DNA from: CAVQWT01 sp963810815
GTDB lineage: Bacteria; Pseudomonadota; Gammaproteobacteria; Burkholderiales; Casimicrobiaceae
Assembly (NCBI GenBank): GCA_963810815.1
Contig: CAWEPB010000002.1
Location: 1 to 64,000, forward strand
Length of the DNA: 64,000 bases
Reading direction: 5' to 3'
The position numbers and the translations under genes were made by a program. Below the pieces are notes generated by a model that saw only the letters and a program-made list of their open reading frames with translations, had not been told where the DNA came from and made no database searches. This document shows, piece by piece, positions 27,269 to 35,532 of the stretch (positions are counted from its first letter, which is position 1; every line of letters begins with the position of its first letter).

Positions 27269-28068
27269 TTACTTGGTTTCAGGTCCAGAACCCTGGCTCG
27301 GCTCGCTGTAGAAATACACTCCGCAGGTGAATCGGCGACGCGGGCCCGTGCTCGTCGACTCGGCCTCCTCGCGCTCCGAGGCAAGGCGGTTCAATTCCTG
27401 AAGCATCCGCATTCCGAGCTGGCGCGCGCGCTTGTCGAGGAAGGCAATCCCTTCCTCCGTCAAGCCGTCGTACAGGAGGCTGCGCTCGAGTTGCGGAGGA
27501 CGATTGCCCAACAGATTGTCGGTCGCCGCTGCCGCGTGGTCGTGCAGGTTGTGGGCGAAGAAGAAGAGCTTCTCTTCGAGCCCGGCCTGCGGCACGAACG
27601 CGTCGGTGTTGAGGACGAGCCGACCTTGCGGGTCGCTGTGGACGATGCCAAGACGCAGCCACTCGTCGAGTACGACGCGCAGGCGAATGTCGGTCCTCCT
27701 GCTCGCAATCAGGTCTTCCAAGCACGCCTCGTCGCCGGCCCCGCGCGTCTTTGCCAGCGGTCGCGGGCGCCCCTCTTTATCGAGGAACCGTTCGTCCGTC
27801 AGCCACGTCGTCACGAGCTTGCCGCCAAACGAGATCGTTTCGGGCATGACCTCATCGGCGGCCTGATCGGCGCTGCGCAACCGCCGTACGTCCTTGCGGT
27901 GTACGCCCGAGATCAGGCTGACGCGGCTGTCGGTCGGCGCCTCGCGTCGGCAACCAGACGCGGAAAGGTCACACCGCTGGCCAGCATCAGACGAACGAGG
28001 GGGCGCAGCGTGCGCCGGATCGCACGAACCAGCACCGGCGAGGGCGTCGTCCCATTCAGGAGATTCAT
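27269..28068 (-). CDS. DUF6502 family protein, frame broken
   Basis: Starts MNLLNGTTPSPVLVRAIRRT; the first part (LVRLMLASGVTFPRLVADA) is winged-helix-like, as in DUF6502 proteins. A break near 27945 is followed by SFGGKLVTTWLTDERFLDKEG, LRVVLDEWLRLGIV, then a helical C-terminal part ending SEPSQGSGPETK. The family is uncharacterised; the N-terminal half looks DNA-binding. It precedes the multicopper oxidase in a likely operon and could regulate it. About 266 residues when corrected. Confidence 0.65.
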
Positions 28069-28124
28069 GAGCAACAAGGCATAGGGCGGTATCTGGTTCC
28101 GATGATAGCCCAAATTCCAGTTGA

Positions 28125-28143
28125 CGCGGGAAATTTTCCCGCG
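28125..28143. promoter_or_regulatory. 19-bp dyad between DUF6502 gene and the duplicated lipoprotein
   Basis: CGCGGGAAA-T-TTTCCCGCG, a perfect inverted repeat, 57 bp upstream of the leftward DUF6502 gene and 133 bp upstream of the rightward lipoprotein gene. Position and symmetry suggest an operator; the binding protein is unknown. Confidence 0.5.
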
Positions 28144-28275
28144 CGTAGTTACGCTAGATTGTAGGGTTTTCGGCGAAAACCACCGTCGAAGCTCCCTCGA
28201 TCTGAACGTATTTCACCCAGCCCGCGCGGCCTTCGACCGCGCTACCTCCATATCGACGGCAAAGAAGGCCCGACC

Positions 28276-30000
28276 ATGACCACCTCCGACTTCCTTCGCA
28301 TCCTTGCCCGCGGCCTGACGGCGGCGGTCGTACTGACGCTCGCCGCCTGCGGCGGCGGCGGAGGCGGTGGCGGTGGTGGAGTCGTCGCAACCGGGGGCAT
28401 CATCGGCGGAACGGGCTTCAAGGGCCCGGTCGGCAATGCGACGGTCACCGCCTACGCTGTGTCCGGCGGCTCCCCCGGTGCGCAGATCGGGACCGCGACG
28501 ACCGACGCCAGCGGCAAGTTCAGCGTTGCCATCGGCAACTATTCCGGACCGGTGATGCTGCAGCTTTCGGGCGGCACCTACACGGACGAAGCGACCGGGG
28601 CGACGATGAGCATGGCTGCCGGCGACGTGATGACGGCTATCCTGCCCACGGTCGCCGCGGGCGCATCGATCAGCGGCATCCAGATCACGCCGCTGACCTC
28701 GATGGCGCAGACGGCAGCACAACACCTATCCGGAGGCATGACCGACGCCAACATCGCCTCGGCCAACACTGCCGTCGGAACCTATTTCTTGGTGAGCGAC
28801 ATCCTCCACGTAGCGCCGATGAATCCGCTGGTCGCGGGATCAGGCAGCACGGGCTCCCAGGATTCGATCAACTATGGGATGGCAATGGCTGCGATGTCCC
28901 AGTTCGCCAAGGGCCAAGGCATGACCGTCTCGTCGGCCTTCGTGACGGCCATGATGAATGACTCATCCGACGGCATGATGGACGGCAAGATGGGCCAATC
29001 GTCCGTGATGATGGGCGGCATGGGAACCGGGATGGGGATGGCCATGCCCAGCAACGCCGGCACCAGCGGTCTGGGCTCGGCAATGTCGACCTTCGCCGGC
29101 TCCGCGCAGAACAAGTCGGGAATCACGGCGTCGATGATGCAGCCGCTCATCAACCAGCTCAGCAACTCCAGCGGGCAGCTCTTCCCGGGCGCCCCGGTAA
29201 CCGGCAAGGGCATGATCGGAGGCACCGCGTTCAACGGGACGATGAAGCAGGCAACGGTCCGGGCGTTCGCGATCAACAACGGCTCGATGGGAGCGCAGCT
29301 CGCCAGCACCGCAACCGATGCCCAAGGCAATTTCACGCTCCCGATTGGCACCTACACGGGGCCCGTGATGCTGCAGGTGGTCGGTGCGAACTACACCGAC
29401 CTGGCGATGGGCACCATGATGACGATGGGATCGAGCGACGTGATGACGATGGTCATGCCGACCGTCGCGAGTGGCGCGACGATCAGCGGTGTCTGGGTCA
29501 CTCCGATGACCGCGATGGCGCAGGCCCGCGCCCAGGCGATGACCGGTGGCATGATCGACGCCAACATCATCGCGGCGAACACCGCCGTGGGAAATTACTT
29601 CATGGTGACCGACATGCTCCACACGCAGCCAATGAATCCGTCGGTGCCGGCCTCGGCCGCAACGGCGACGCAGAACATGAAGAACTGCGGGGCCGTCATT
29701 GGGGCGATGTCTCAATATGCGAAGGGCCTCACGATGCCCATGTCCTACTCGTTCGTCACCGCGATGATGAACGACGCTGCGGACGGCATCATGGATGGGA
29801 AGGCGAACGGCACGCCGATTTCCATGTCGATGGGTGGCATGATGGGCCCGACGATGATGCAGCCGAGTGCGGGCACGAGTGGACTGGCGACGGCAATGTC
29901 GAGCTTCATGGGGTCCGGCGCGAACCTTTCCGGCGCGACCGCCACGGACATGGCACCGTTGATCCAGAAGCTGAATGCGTCGAACGGTCAGCTGCAATGA
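28276..30000 (+). CDS. Met-rich lipoprotein made of two duplicated units
   Basis: 574 residues, unbroken. Lipoprotein signal ending TLAACGGGGGG (lipid on the Cys, then a Gly run). Two units of about 260-270 residues follow: the first from GTGFKGPVGNATVTAYAVSG, the second from GGTAFNGTMKQATVRAFAIN. Each has a beta-sandwich-like start (TTDASGKFSVAIGNYSGPVM / TATDAQGNFTLPIGTYTGPV), a helical middle and a Met-rich end (SSVMMGGMGTGMGMAMPSN / ISMSMGGMMGPTMMQPSAG). No enzyme motif. Family not recognised; surface copper sequestration is an inference from Met content and location. Confidence 0.7.
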   Translation: MTTSDFLRILARGLTAAVVLTLAACGGGGGGGGGGVVATGGIIGGTGFKGPVGNATVTAYAVSGGSPGAQIGTATTDASGKFSVAIGNYSGPVMLQLSGGTYTDEATGATMSMAAGDVMTAILPTVAAGASISGIQITPLTSMAQTAAQHLSGGMTDANIASANTAVGTYFLVSDILHVAPMNPLVAGSGSTGSQDSINYGMAMAAMSQFAKGQGMTVSSAFVTAMMNDSSDGMMDGKMGQSSVMMGGMGTGMGMAMPSNAGTSGLGSAMSTFAGSAQNKSGITASMMQPLINQLSNSSGQLFPGAPVTGKGMIGGTAFNGTMKQATVRAFAINNGSMGAQLASTATDAQGNFTLPIGTYTGPVMLQVVGANYTDLAMGTMMTMGSSDVMTMVMPTVASGATISGVWVTPMTAMAQARAQAMTGGMIDANIIAANTAVGNYFMVTDMLHTQPMNPSVPASAATATQNMKNCGAVIGAMSQYAKGLTMPMSYSFVTAMMNDAADGIMDGKANGTPISMSMGGMMGPTMMQPSAGTSGLATAMSSFMGSGANLSGATATDMAPLIQKLNASNGQLQ

Positions 30001-30094
30001 CTTGGAGCGCACAGCCTGGACGCCCCCTTGAGAGAAACCTCACCGGATTTCAGCTTCGCTTCCCTCCGGTGAAAAGACGGGGAGGGACCGAAAT

Positions 30095-31072
30095 CTAACC
30101 GCGACCACTATCTACCGCATGGACATCGGGACAAAGCTGAATCTCGATGGTCGCGTGCACGATTTCACGGTGAACAGCCAGGCGACTCCGCAGCGCGCTT
30201 GGCGTCAGCCTCTGGTCATGTGTCACCACGCTGATTGCACATGAGTACACGCTCTTGCCCACCCGCCAGACATGAAGGTCGGTGATGCGTGTGTCACCGG
30301 CGCCCGGGCCCGACTCAACGACTTCACGAATTTCCGCGACGACCGGATGATCCATCTCCCGGTCCAGCAATACTGTACCGGTATCGACGATCAAGCCCTT
30401 GGCCCAGATCGCCACCAGCGCAGCGCCGACAATGCCCATCACCGGGTCCAGCCACGACCAGCCATAGATCAGCCCGCCGGTCAGGGCAATGATCGCCAGC
30501 ACCGAGGTGGCGGCGTCCGCGATCACGTGCACGTAGGCGGACTTTAGATTGAGATCGTGATGATGCGCGTGGCCATGATCATCGTGTTCGTGACCATCAA
30601 CATCGTCGCGATGATGATGGGCATTGCCGAGAATGAGCGCGCATAGGATGTTCACGGCTAAGCCGACGACCGCCACCACGATAGCTTCCTGGTACCGGAT
30701 CGGCTGCGGCGAGACGATGCGCTCGACAGAGCCGAACACCATGAGGGCGGCCACGCCCAGCAGAAAGATGGCGCTGGCGAAACCGCCCAGCACTTCGATC
30801 TTCCAGGTTCCGAACGCAAAGCGCGGATCGCGAGCGTAGCGGCGCGCCGCGGCATAGGCGAACGCGCTGAGGCCGATGGCCAGGGCGTGCGAACTCATAT
30901 GCCACCCGTCCGCGAGCAACGCCATCGAGTTGAACCACCAGCCGGCGATGATCTCGACGACCATCATCGCGGCGGTGATCCACATCACGATGCGCGCGCC
31001 TCTCTCGGCGACGAGGCTTCCTTCGTCGAAAACGTGGTCGTGAATCCAGGCGGAGAGGTCGTCAGTGTGCAT
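30095..31072 (-). CDS. dmeF: Cation diffusion facilitator, DmeF-type Co/Ni efflux protein
   Basis: Inner-membrane metal/proton antiporter; 325 residues. Contains the CDF motif NSMALLADGWHMSSHALAIG with the helix-II HxxxD-type ligands, six helices, a His-rich cytoplasmic loop (HHHRDDVDGHEHDDHGHAHH) between helices IV and V, the helix-V site SAYVHVIADAATSVLAIIAL, and the C-terminal DLHVWRVGKSVYSCAISV domain, a DmeF/CzcD feature. The H-H loop and helix motif fit DmeF (Co, Ni). An inverted repeat with a G-tract lies 47-81 bp upstream. Confidence 0.85.
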   Translation of the reverse strand: MHTDDLSAWIHDHVFDEGSLVAERGARIVMWITAAMMVVEIIAGWWFNSMALLADGWHMSSHALAIGLSAFAYAAARRYARDPRFAFGTWKIEVLGGFASAIFLLGVAALMVFGSVERIVSPQPIRYQEAIVVAVVGLAVNILCALILGNAHHHRDDVDGHEHDDHGHAHHHDLNLKSAYVHVIADAATSVLAIIALTGGLIYGWSWLDPVMGIVGAALVAIWAKGLIVDTGTVLLDREMDHPVVAEIREVVESGPGAGDTRITDLHVWRVGKSVYSCAISVVTHDQRLTPSALRSRLAVHREIVHATIEIQLCPDVHAVDSGRG

Positions 31073-31118
31073 GCCGACTCGTGGCTCGACTGGGATGTAT
31101 TAGAGGAATCATCGGGCA

Positions 31119-31153
31119 GTAAGTATCTCACGGCGTTGCCGGGGGATACTTAC
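31119..31153. promoter_or_regulatory. Inverted repeat with G-tract upstream of dmeF
   Basis: Perfect 9-bp arms GTAAGTATC (31119-31127) and GATACTTAC (31145-31153), the second preceded by GGGG. AT-containing arms with a G/C tract resemble operators of RcnR/DmeR-type repressors; no such repressor gene is visible in the window. Confidence 0.5.
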
Positions 31154-31535
31154 GCGCTAACCCGTCGACCATTCGCCTATTCGATGATGCATCGTGTCCT
31201 GGCTTCAAATCAGAACGCATCATGCACAGCTTCCGGATGCAGACTCGCGAAGGGGGACGCGTAACTCTTGTAGGCGTCCAGGAGCACCCACTTCCCAAAC
31301 GTCTATACGCAAGCCAGAGTCTTCCAGCTTCGAAGTAGTAGTGCACGAACCAGACAATCGACAGCACGGCCCATGGCGAGCGGGACGTGAGCCCAGCGCG
31401 GCGTCGTGGCATAGCCAACTGGCGATTGCGCATGCATCAGCGCCAGCTCGAAGGCACCTCTGTTTGGCGGGATCATGAATCTGCTTATGTTGAGTCACGA
31501 GGCAAGCCGCCTCGGATCTCAACAGGAGCAGAGCC
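31154..31535. other. Junction region without a clear gene
   Basis: Between dmeF and the truncated recombinase. The minus strand holds an open stretch (31433-31128) with a membrane-like segment, SPWAVLSIVWFVHYYFEAGR, which may be a remnant of a small membrane protein, but there is no good start or ribosome site. I see no complete gene, tRNA or terminal repeat here. Confidence 0.4.
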
Positions 31536-32005
31536 ATGGGTGCATCGTCTCGGGTCTCGCCGTTGCGGCAACGCAAGATCGACGACATGCTGATGCGCAA
31601 GCTGTCGGAGAAGATGCAGAGTCACTACCTGCGCTGGGTACAGCGCTTCGCGGCCTATTTGCGGCGCGCACCAGACACCGCCACGGTCGAGGATCTGCGC
31701 CGCTACCAGTTGCACCTGGTCGACCAGGGCACCTCGCCCGTGTCGCTGAATGCCGCGATCACCGGGTTGACGTTTTTCTTCGAGATCACGCTCGATCGGG
31801 GCGAGTTGATGGCGAAGATGCAACCGGTGCGGGTACCGCAGACGCTGCCGGCGGTGTTGAGCCGTGACGACGTGGCGCGACTGATCCGGCGGCACGCAAC
31901 CTGAAGGCGCAGACGGCGCTGTCGGTGGCGTACGGCACCGGCCTGCGGGCGAGCGAGGTGGTGGCGCTGAAGGTCCCCACCCGCGTCGCCGCGGTATCGA
32001 CGTAG
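31536..32005 (+). pseudogene. Truncated tyrosine recombinase
   Basis: N-terminal SAM-like core-binding domain (MLMRKLSEKMQSHYLRWVQR ... DTATVEDLRRYQLHLVDQG) and the start of the catalytic domain (LPAVLSRDDVARLIR, then after a break at about 31893 TALSVAYGTGLRASEVVALK). This holds the first catalytic Arg (GLRASEV). Homology stops at about 31975 and a stop follows at 32005, so the second Arg, His and Tyr are absent. It resembles integrases carried next to IS91-like elements. Inactive; probably marks a recombination junction. Confidence 0.75.
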
Positions 32006-32096
32006 CCGTCGAAGCGTTTGGCATGCCCCTCTTAGGCATTGGCGAACATCAACGCTCTGGCCGACCGCCACCCAAGGGCTCAACTGCGTCCTCGCG

Positions 32097-32318
32097 CTAT
32101 CGCTTTCCCGCCTCGGGTCCCGGGGTGAATTCCAGCAAATCCGGCAACGTGCAGTTCAAGTAAACGCAGAGCCGGTCGAGTACGTCGAGTTCAACGCGCT
32201 CGGCGGTCTCGTGGTAGAGCCTCGTCAGCGTACCTCGGTTGAGGCCCGTGTCCCTCGCAACGTCGCTGATCTTCAGCCGTCGCTCGCCGAGCAGCCGGGA
32301 GAGGTGGCATTTGATCAT
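32097..32318 (-). CDS. XRE-family HTH transcriptional regulator
   Basis: 73 residues, essentially one Cro/CI-type HTH: LKISDVARDTGLNRGTLTRLY with the recognition helix in NRGTLTRLYH, ending LPDLLEFTPGPEAGKR. It would act as a repressor. A perfect dyad (32341-32357) lies 23 bp upstream, overlapping the promoter of the divergent small-gene cluster, so autoregulation and control of that cluster are likely. Confidence 0.85.
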   Translation of the reverse strand: MIKCHLSRLLGERRLKISDVARDTGLNRGTLTRLYHETAERVELDVLDRLCVYLNCTLPDLLEFTPGPEAGKR

Positions 32319-32340
32319 TCTATCCCCTAGAAGCTCGTGA

Positions 32341-32357
32341 CGATCTTCAGTAGATCG
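32341..32357. promoter_or_regulatory. Probable XRE operator
   Basis: CGATCT-TCAGT-AGATCG, a perfect dyad with 6-bp arms. AGATC half-sites recur at 32371 and 32402, around the rightward promoter, suggesting cooperative sites. Confidence 0.6.
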
Positions 32358-32364
32358 AAATGAC

Positions 32365-32392
32365 TTGCAAAAGATCTATCGGCGTGTATAAT
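32365..32392 (+). promoter_or_regulatory. Sigma-70 promoter
   Basis: TTGCAA (32365-32370), 16-bp spacer, TATAAT (32387-32392); the -10 is consensus. Drives the rightward cluster that begins at 32469. Confidence 0.65.
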
Positions 32393-32468
32393 GACCTCCA
32401 GCAGATCATTACATCCCGCCGAGGGTAATTCTGGTCTGCGCCTGTGATGGTACTGGATGGAGACCGCG

Positions 32469-32618
32469 ATGTCGAAGAGCTACCTGTCCACACCCCTCGG
32501 GCCCAACCTCGCGCGCCGGGGCGGCTCCGGGTTCGAGCTATGGCCCCTGCCGTGGTCACCACCGCGAGTCCCTCTGCGGGACCCACGCCCATTCGGGAAC
32601 GAGCAGGCCGGTTGTTGA
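32469..32618 (+). CDS. 49-residue protein downstream of the XRE-controlled promoter
   Basis: ATG 32469 to TGA 32618 with GGAG 6 nt upstream and a near-perfect promoter 77 bp upstream. Sequence starts MSKSYLSTPLGPNLARRGGS and is rich in Pro, Arg and Trp; no helix or known domain is apparent. The regulatory layout (divergent XRE gene, shared dyad) is what one expects for a small regulated gene. Product unknown. Confidence 0.45.
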   Translation: MSKSYLSTPLGPNLARRGGSGFELWPLPWSPPRVPLRDPRPFGNEQAGC

Positions 32619-32718
32619 AATGCCCGGGCATGACGGCCTGGCGATTTTGCTGCCCTGAAATGCCCCCTGCCGTCGCGCGCCGCGACTTACTTACCGCCAC
32701 CACCAAGACACAACGACC

Positions 32719-33210
32719 ATGGTCCAGACCGTCTTCCTTCGCGTATCGCACTGGTTCGCCCATCTGCTCGCCTCGACCGAGGTGCTGTGGATCGCCGAAT
32801 GGACCGGTGCGCGTCCTCGCCATCGGTGGCGCGTTCGTGATGTCGATGAATCGTGTCTGGTCTCGCCACGCCTGGGCCATCTGGATCGCCTCCAACGTGC
32901 TGCTCATCGCCCCAATTGCTTATGCGCAGCGTTGGGGCCTGCTGATGACGCAGTTCGCGTTCCTACTGGTGAATATCAACGGCCTGCTTCGGCACCGTCG
33001 CCGAGCGCGGCCCTCGCCAAGGCGCACGACCAATTCCCCGAGACGCGCCGAAGGTCTGCGCCGCGAACCGATCCACCATGGGCGGCATGGGCGCGCGCTA
33101 TCCGAGCGCCAGTCTTGCCAGATGGCACCGAGCCATCCCGCTCCGTCGCGCAGATCTCCGTCGACCGCTGCACATCTCCCACCAAACGACTGCAAGGAGC
33201 TTCATCATGA
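32719..33210 (+). CDS. Small membrane protein, frame broken, 3' end uncertain
   Basis: Starts MVQTVFLRVSHWFAHLLAST. After a break near 32812 it continues AIGGAFVMSMNRVWSRHAWA and ASNVLLIAPIAYAQRWGLLM, giving three predicted helices. The W-x-R-W and G-L-L-M-x-Q-x-x-F pattern is like PnuC-type or small SemiSWEET-type membrane proteins, but too short to assign. The C-terminal part after 33000 is Arg/Pro-rich in every frame, so the true end is unclear. Precedes the GIY-YIG gene. Confidence 0.45.
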   Translation: MVQTVFLRVSHWFAHLLASTEVLWIAEWTGARPRHRWRVRDVDESCLVSPRLGHLDRLQRAAHRPNCLCAALGPADDAVRVPTGEYQRPASAPSPSAALAKAHDQFPETRRRSAPRTDPPWAAWARAIRAPVLPDGTEPSRSVAQISVDRCTSPTKRLQGASS

Positions 33211-34661
33211 TCGATGACGACTACGTTCCCGAAGACAATACCGCCACGCCCGCATCCAACGACAGCGACCGCCGCTACTACGTCTACCGCCTCGTCGATC
33301 CGCTGGCCCCGGAAACGCCGCTGTACGTCGGGAAAGGCACGGGTGATCGCATCCACGATCACGCCGCAGATGCCCGCGCCTACAACAAAGCCCTTGCCGC
33401 GGGGCTCCGACCCCGAGCAGGGCGCTTCGTGCGCAAGCACGCGAAGATTCTGCGGGCAGGTCGGCGCCTCACCGCGGAAAAGCAGGTGACCCAACTGACG
33501 CATCATGAGGCGCTCGATGTGGAACGGAATCTCATCGCCCAGATTGGCCGCATCGAGGATGGCGGCTCCCTCCATAACCTGAGCCCCGGAGGCGAAGGCG
33601 TGGACCCGGCGATTACGAGCAGCGAGCCGCATCGGAAGCGCGCGCGGAAACAAATCCGCCGGGTCAATACCGACCCGCTCCAGGTGCGGGCACGCGTCGA
33701 GCGCCTGCATGAACTGCATGCCGATCCGGTTCGGCACGCCGCCGCCGTCGCGACTATGCACCGTGCGAGCCAAGACCCGGTGACGAAGGCGAAAATCGTC
33801 GCCGCAGCCACCGCCGGCCGCAGGCAGATGCTGGCGAATCCCGTCCGCCGCGCGAAGCTCGTCGCCGCGTGTTCCCGGGCAACGCGCAATCGCCTCGCCA
33901 ACCCCACCGAGCGCGCCAAGCACCAGGATGTAATGCGCAAGGTTCACACCCACCCCGATTGGCGCAGGAAGGTCGTCGCCGGCGTGCGCGCGGCACGGGC
34001 GCGTCCGGGCTGGAAAGCGGTCTTTGAACGCGGTATGGCCAAGCGCAATGCCGACGGCCTGCATGGCGCTCGGACGCGCGAGGGCTTGCGCAGGAAACGC
34101 CGCGCCGACCCGGTCTTTGCCGCCGAAGCCTCGGCGCGTGGGAGAGCCTCGATGGAACGGTTGAACGCGGACCCAAGGGTGAAGGCGCTTCACCGAGCGC
34201 GCATGGCAGCACTCCACAAGAATCCGAACCTCGACGCTTGGCGCCGCGCACGCCAGCAGTGGTATTTCGCCTGTCAGCGCGCCTCCAAGAACGGCCTGCC
34301 CCAGCCGCCAGCGCCGCAGCGTGAAGGGCTGCCTCAAGCTACAGGTAGTGCCGGTGAAACCCCGTCCGTTCCCGCCAAATCGGCCAGCAGCGCAACGTCG
34401 GCGAAGACTCGCCCTGCGCTCCGCCGTTACAGCGCATCGGCGGCAAAGCAACCCGGCCAGCGGCTTCTGGCTCAACTGATCAAGGTCCACAAGAAACGCT
34501 TGGGCATCACGTACCGCGCGCTCGCAGTGGCCACCGGGCTTTCCATCGGAACGCTGTGGGAACTGATCAATGCTCGGCAGGTTGCGCCCACGCTCGATAC
34601 CCTCCATCGGGTCGCGTTCGTGCTCGGGTTCTCGCTTGCCGAGGTTGCGCCGCCGGCGTGA
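33207..34661 (+). CDS. GIY-YIG endonuclease-like protein with repeat region and C-terminal XRE HTH
   Basis: 484 residues; ATG 33207 with AAGGAG upstream. Residues about 24-130 form a GIY-YIG domain of the LEM-3-like kind (YYVYRLVDP at 24, LYVGKGTGDRIHDH at 39, HHEALDVERNLIAQIG, then LHNLSPGGEG). Residues about 150-350 are a chain of Lys/Arg-rich repeats of roughly 20-30 residues (ADPVRHAAAVATMH, ANPVRRAKLVAACS, ANPTERAKHQDVMR, ADPVFAAEASARG), like the DNA-contact repeats of homing nucleases. The last 65 residues are an HTH (YRALAVATGLSIGTLWELIN). Probably cuts or binds DNA; the fusion is unusual. No intron is seen around it. Confidence 0.75.
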   Translation: MIDDDYVPEDNTATPASNDSDRRYYVYRLVDPLAPETPLYVGKGTGDRIHDHAADARAYNKALAAGLRPRAGRFVRKHAKILRAGRRLTAEKQVTQLTHHEALDVERNLIAQIGRIEDGGSLHNLSPGGEGVDPAITSSEPHRKRARKQIRRVNTDPLQVRARVERLHELHADPVRHAAAVATMHRASQDPVTKAKIVAAATAGRRQMLANPVRRAKLVAACSRATRNRLANPTERAKHQDVMRKVHTHPDWRRKVVAGVRAARARPGWKAVFERGMAKRNADGLHGARTREGLRRKRRADPVFAAEASARGRASMERLNADPRVKALHRARMAALHKNPNLDAWRRARQQWYFACQRASKNGLPQPPAPQREGLPQATGSAGETPSVPAKSASSATSAKTRPALRRYSASAAKQPGQRLLAQLIKVHKKRLGITYRALAVATGLSIGTLWELINARQVAPTLDTLHRVAFVLGFSLAEVAPPA

Positions 34662-35532
34662 CTGACCATCAAGCCGCAACACACGCGGCGGCGGGCGCAT
34701 GCCTGCCGCCGCCCGGAGTGAAGGTTATGGGCGATGGCCCTGCGCGGCCGACGCTCGCGATGGACGGGCTACCCTCAAAGTCCTCGTCGCGGGGCAATCC
34801 CGGTGCGAGCCACAGCAACATCTCGACGTGTTGCCGACGGACCCGGGGAACGCCACCTAAACCTCCACGCGCCGTTCCACTCCCTAACGATTTCCGCACG
34901 AGCGCGCCGCCGGTGCCATCCCAGGCATGCCGACCATGGCCGTCGACCCCACCTCGCTCCGGCTCTGCATCGCGCTCACGAACCGTGCCGCCCAGTCGCG
35001 GCGACACCACCAGAAAGCGGCGTACGCGCTGGCTCAGGTGGCGAAGACGTGACTCCCCGGCGAAGTCCGCGTAAGATACAGGGGCGTCGGAAACCGGCGC
35101 CCGCAAGTTCTGGCCCTTCTGGCTGGAGCGAGCGAAACGGGCATTTCTGGCTTTGTCGCCGCCCGAGTTTAGTTGATGCCGCGGAGAGAAACCCGCGGGT
35201 CGCAACTAAATTCATAGGTGGCCCATGTCGCCCGTTTCGCACCCCATCATCCGAGTTGAATGCGCGCGTACTGCTGATCCGGCAGCCACGGGTATCGTCA
35301 CTGCCGCCGTCCGAACGAGCGGCAGCGCGCCGACCGAGCGTCTTCCGCCAAGGTTCCCAAGCCGCGCGAGCCACCGGTCTGCGAGGCGGCTTAGGCGCGG
35401 TAACGCTCAACCGCCGCCGTCACCTAGCGTCGCACACCTTGCGGACACGCCTCCGATCCGCATCGGAGTCCATCAATCGGACCCGTATTGCGGTCCATAC
35501 CCCCGCGCATAGTGGCAACTCCGGAGCCCCCT
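34662..35532. other. 870-bp intergenic region with structured DNA
   Basis: Between the GIY-YIG gene and the replication-relaxation-like gene. No convincing gene. A possible 41-residue peptide runs from ATG 34927 to TGA 35052 (Ala/Arg/His-rich, no clear ribosome site). The right half holds the nested inverted repeats listed separately. Confidence 0.5.
35082..35240. repeat. Nested inverted repeats, candidate structured element
   Basis: Three elements in 159 bp. Hairpin at 35082-35102 (GGGCGTCGG-AAA-CCGGCGCCC, one G-T pair). Outer inverted repeat with perfect 11-bp arms, GCGAAACGGGC (35132-35142) and GCCCGTTTCGC (35230-35240). Inside it, an inner stem TTTAGTTG (35168-35175) / CAACTAAA (35203-35210) continued inward by CCGCGG / CCGCGG-like pairs. 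No open frame crosses it convincingly. Could be a structured RNA, a recombination site or a degenerate small transposable repeat. Confidence 0.55.

Noticed and set aside
25742..28084. 780-codon plus-strand frame opposite the multicopper oxidase
   Set aside because: Antisense shadow; the oxidase on the minus strand has all copper motifs and a Tat leader.
30040..30072. Hairpin TCACCGGA...TCCGGTGA between convergent lipoprotein and dmeF genes
   Set aside because: Loop of 17 nt and no T-run; weak as a terminator, so not listed as a feature.
31128..31433. Minus-strand open frame with a membrane-like stretch near dmeF
   Set aside because: No ribosome site, poor composition at both ends and overlap with the inverted repeat; kept only as a possible remnant.
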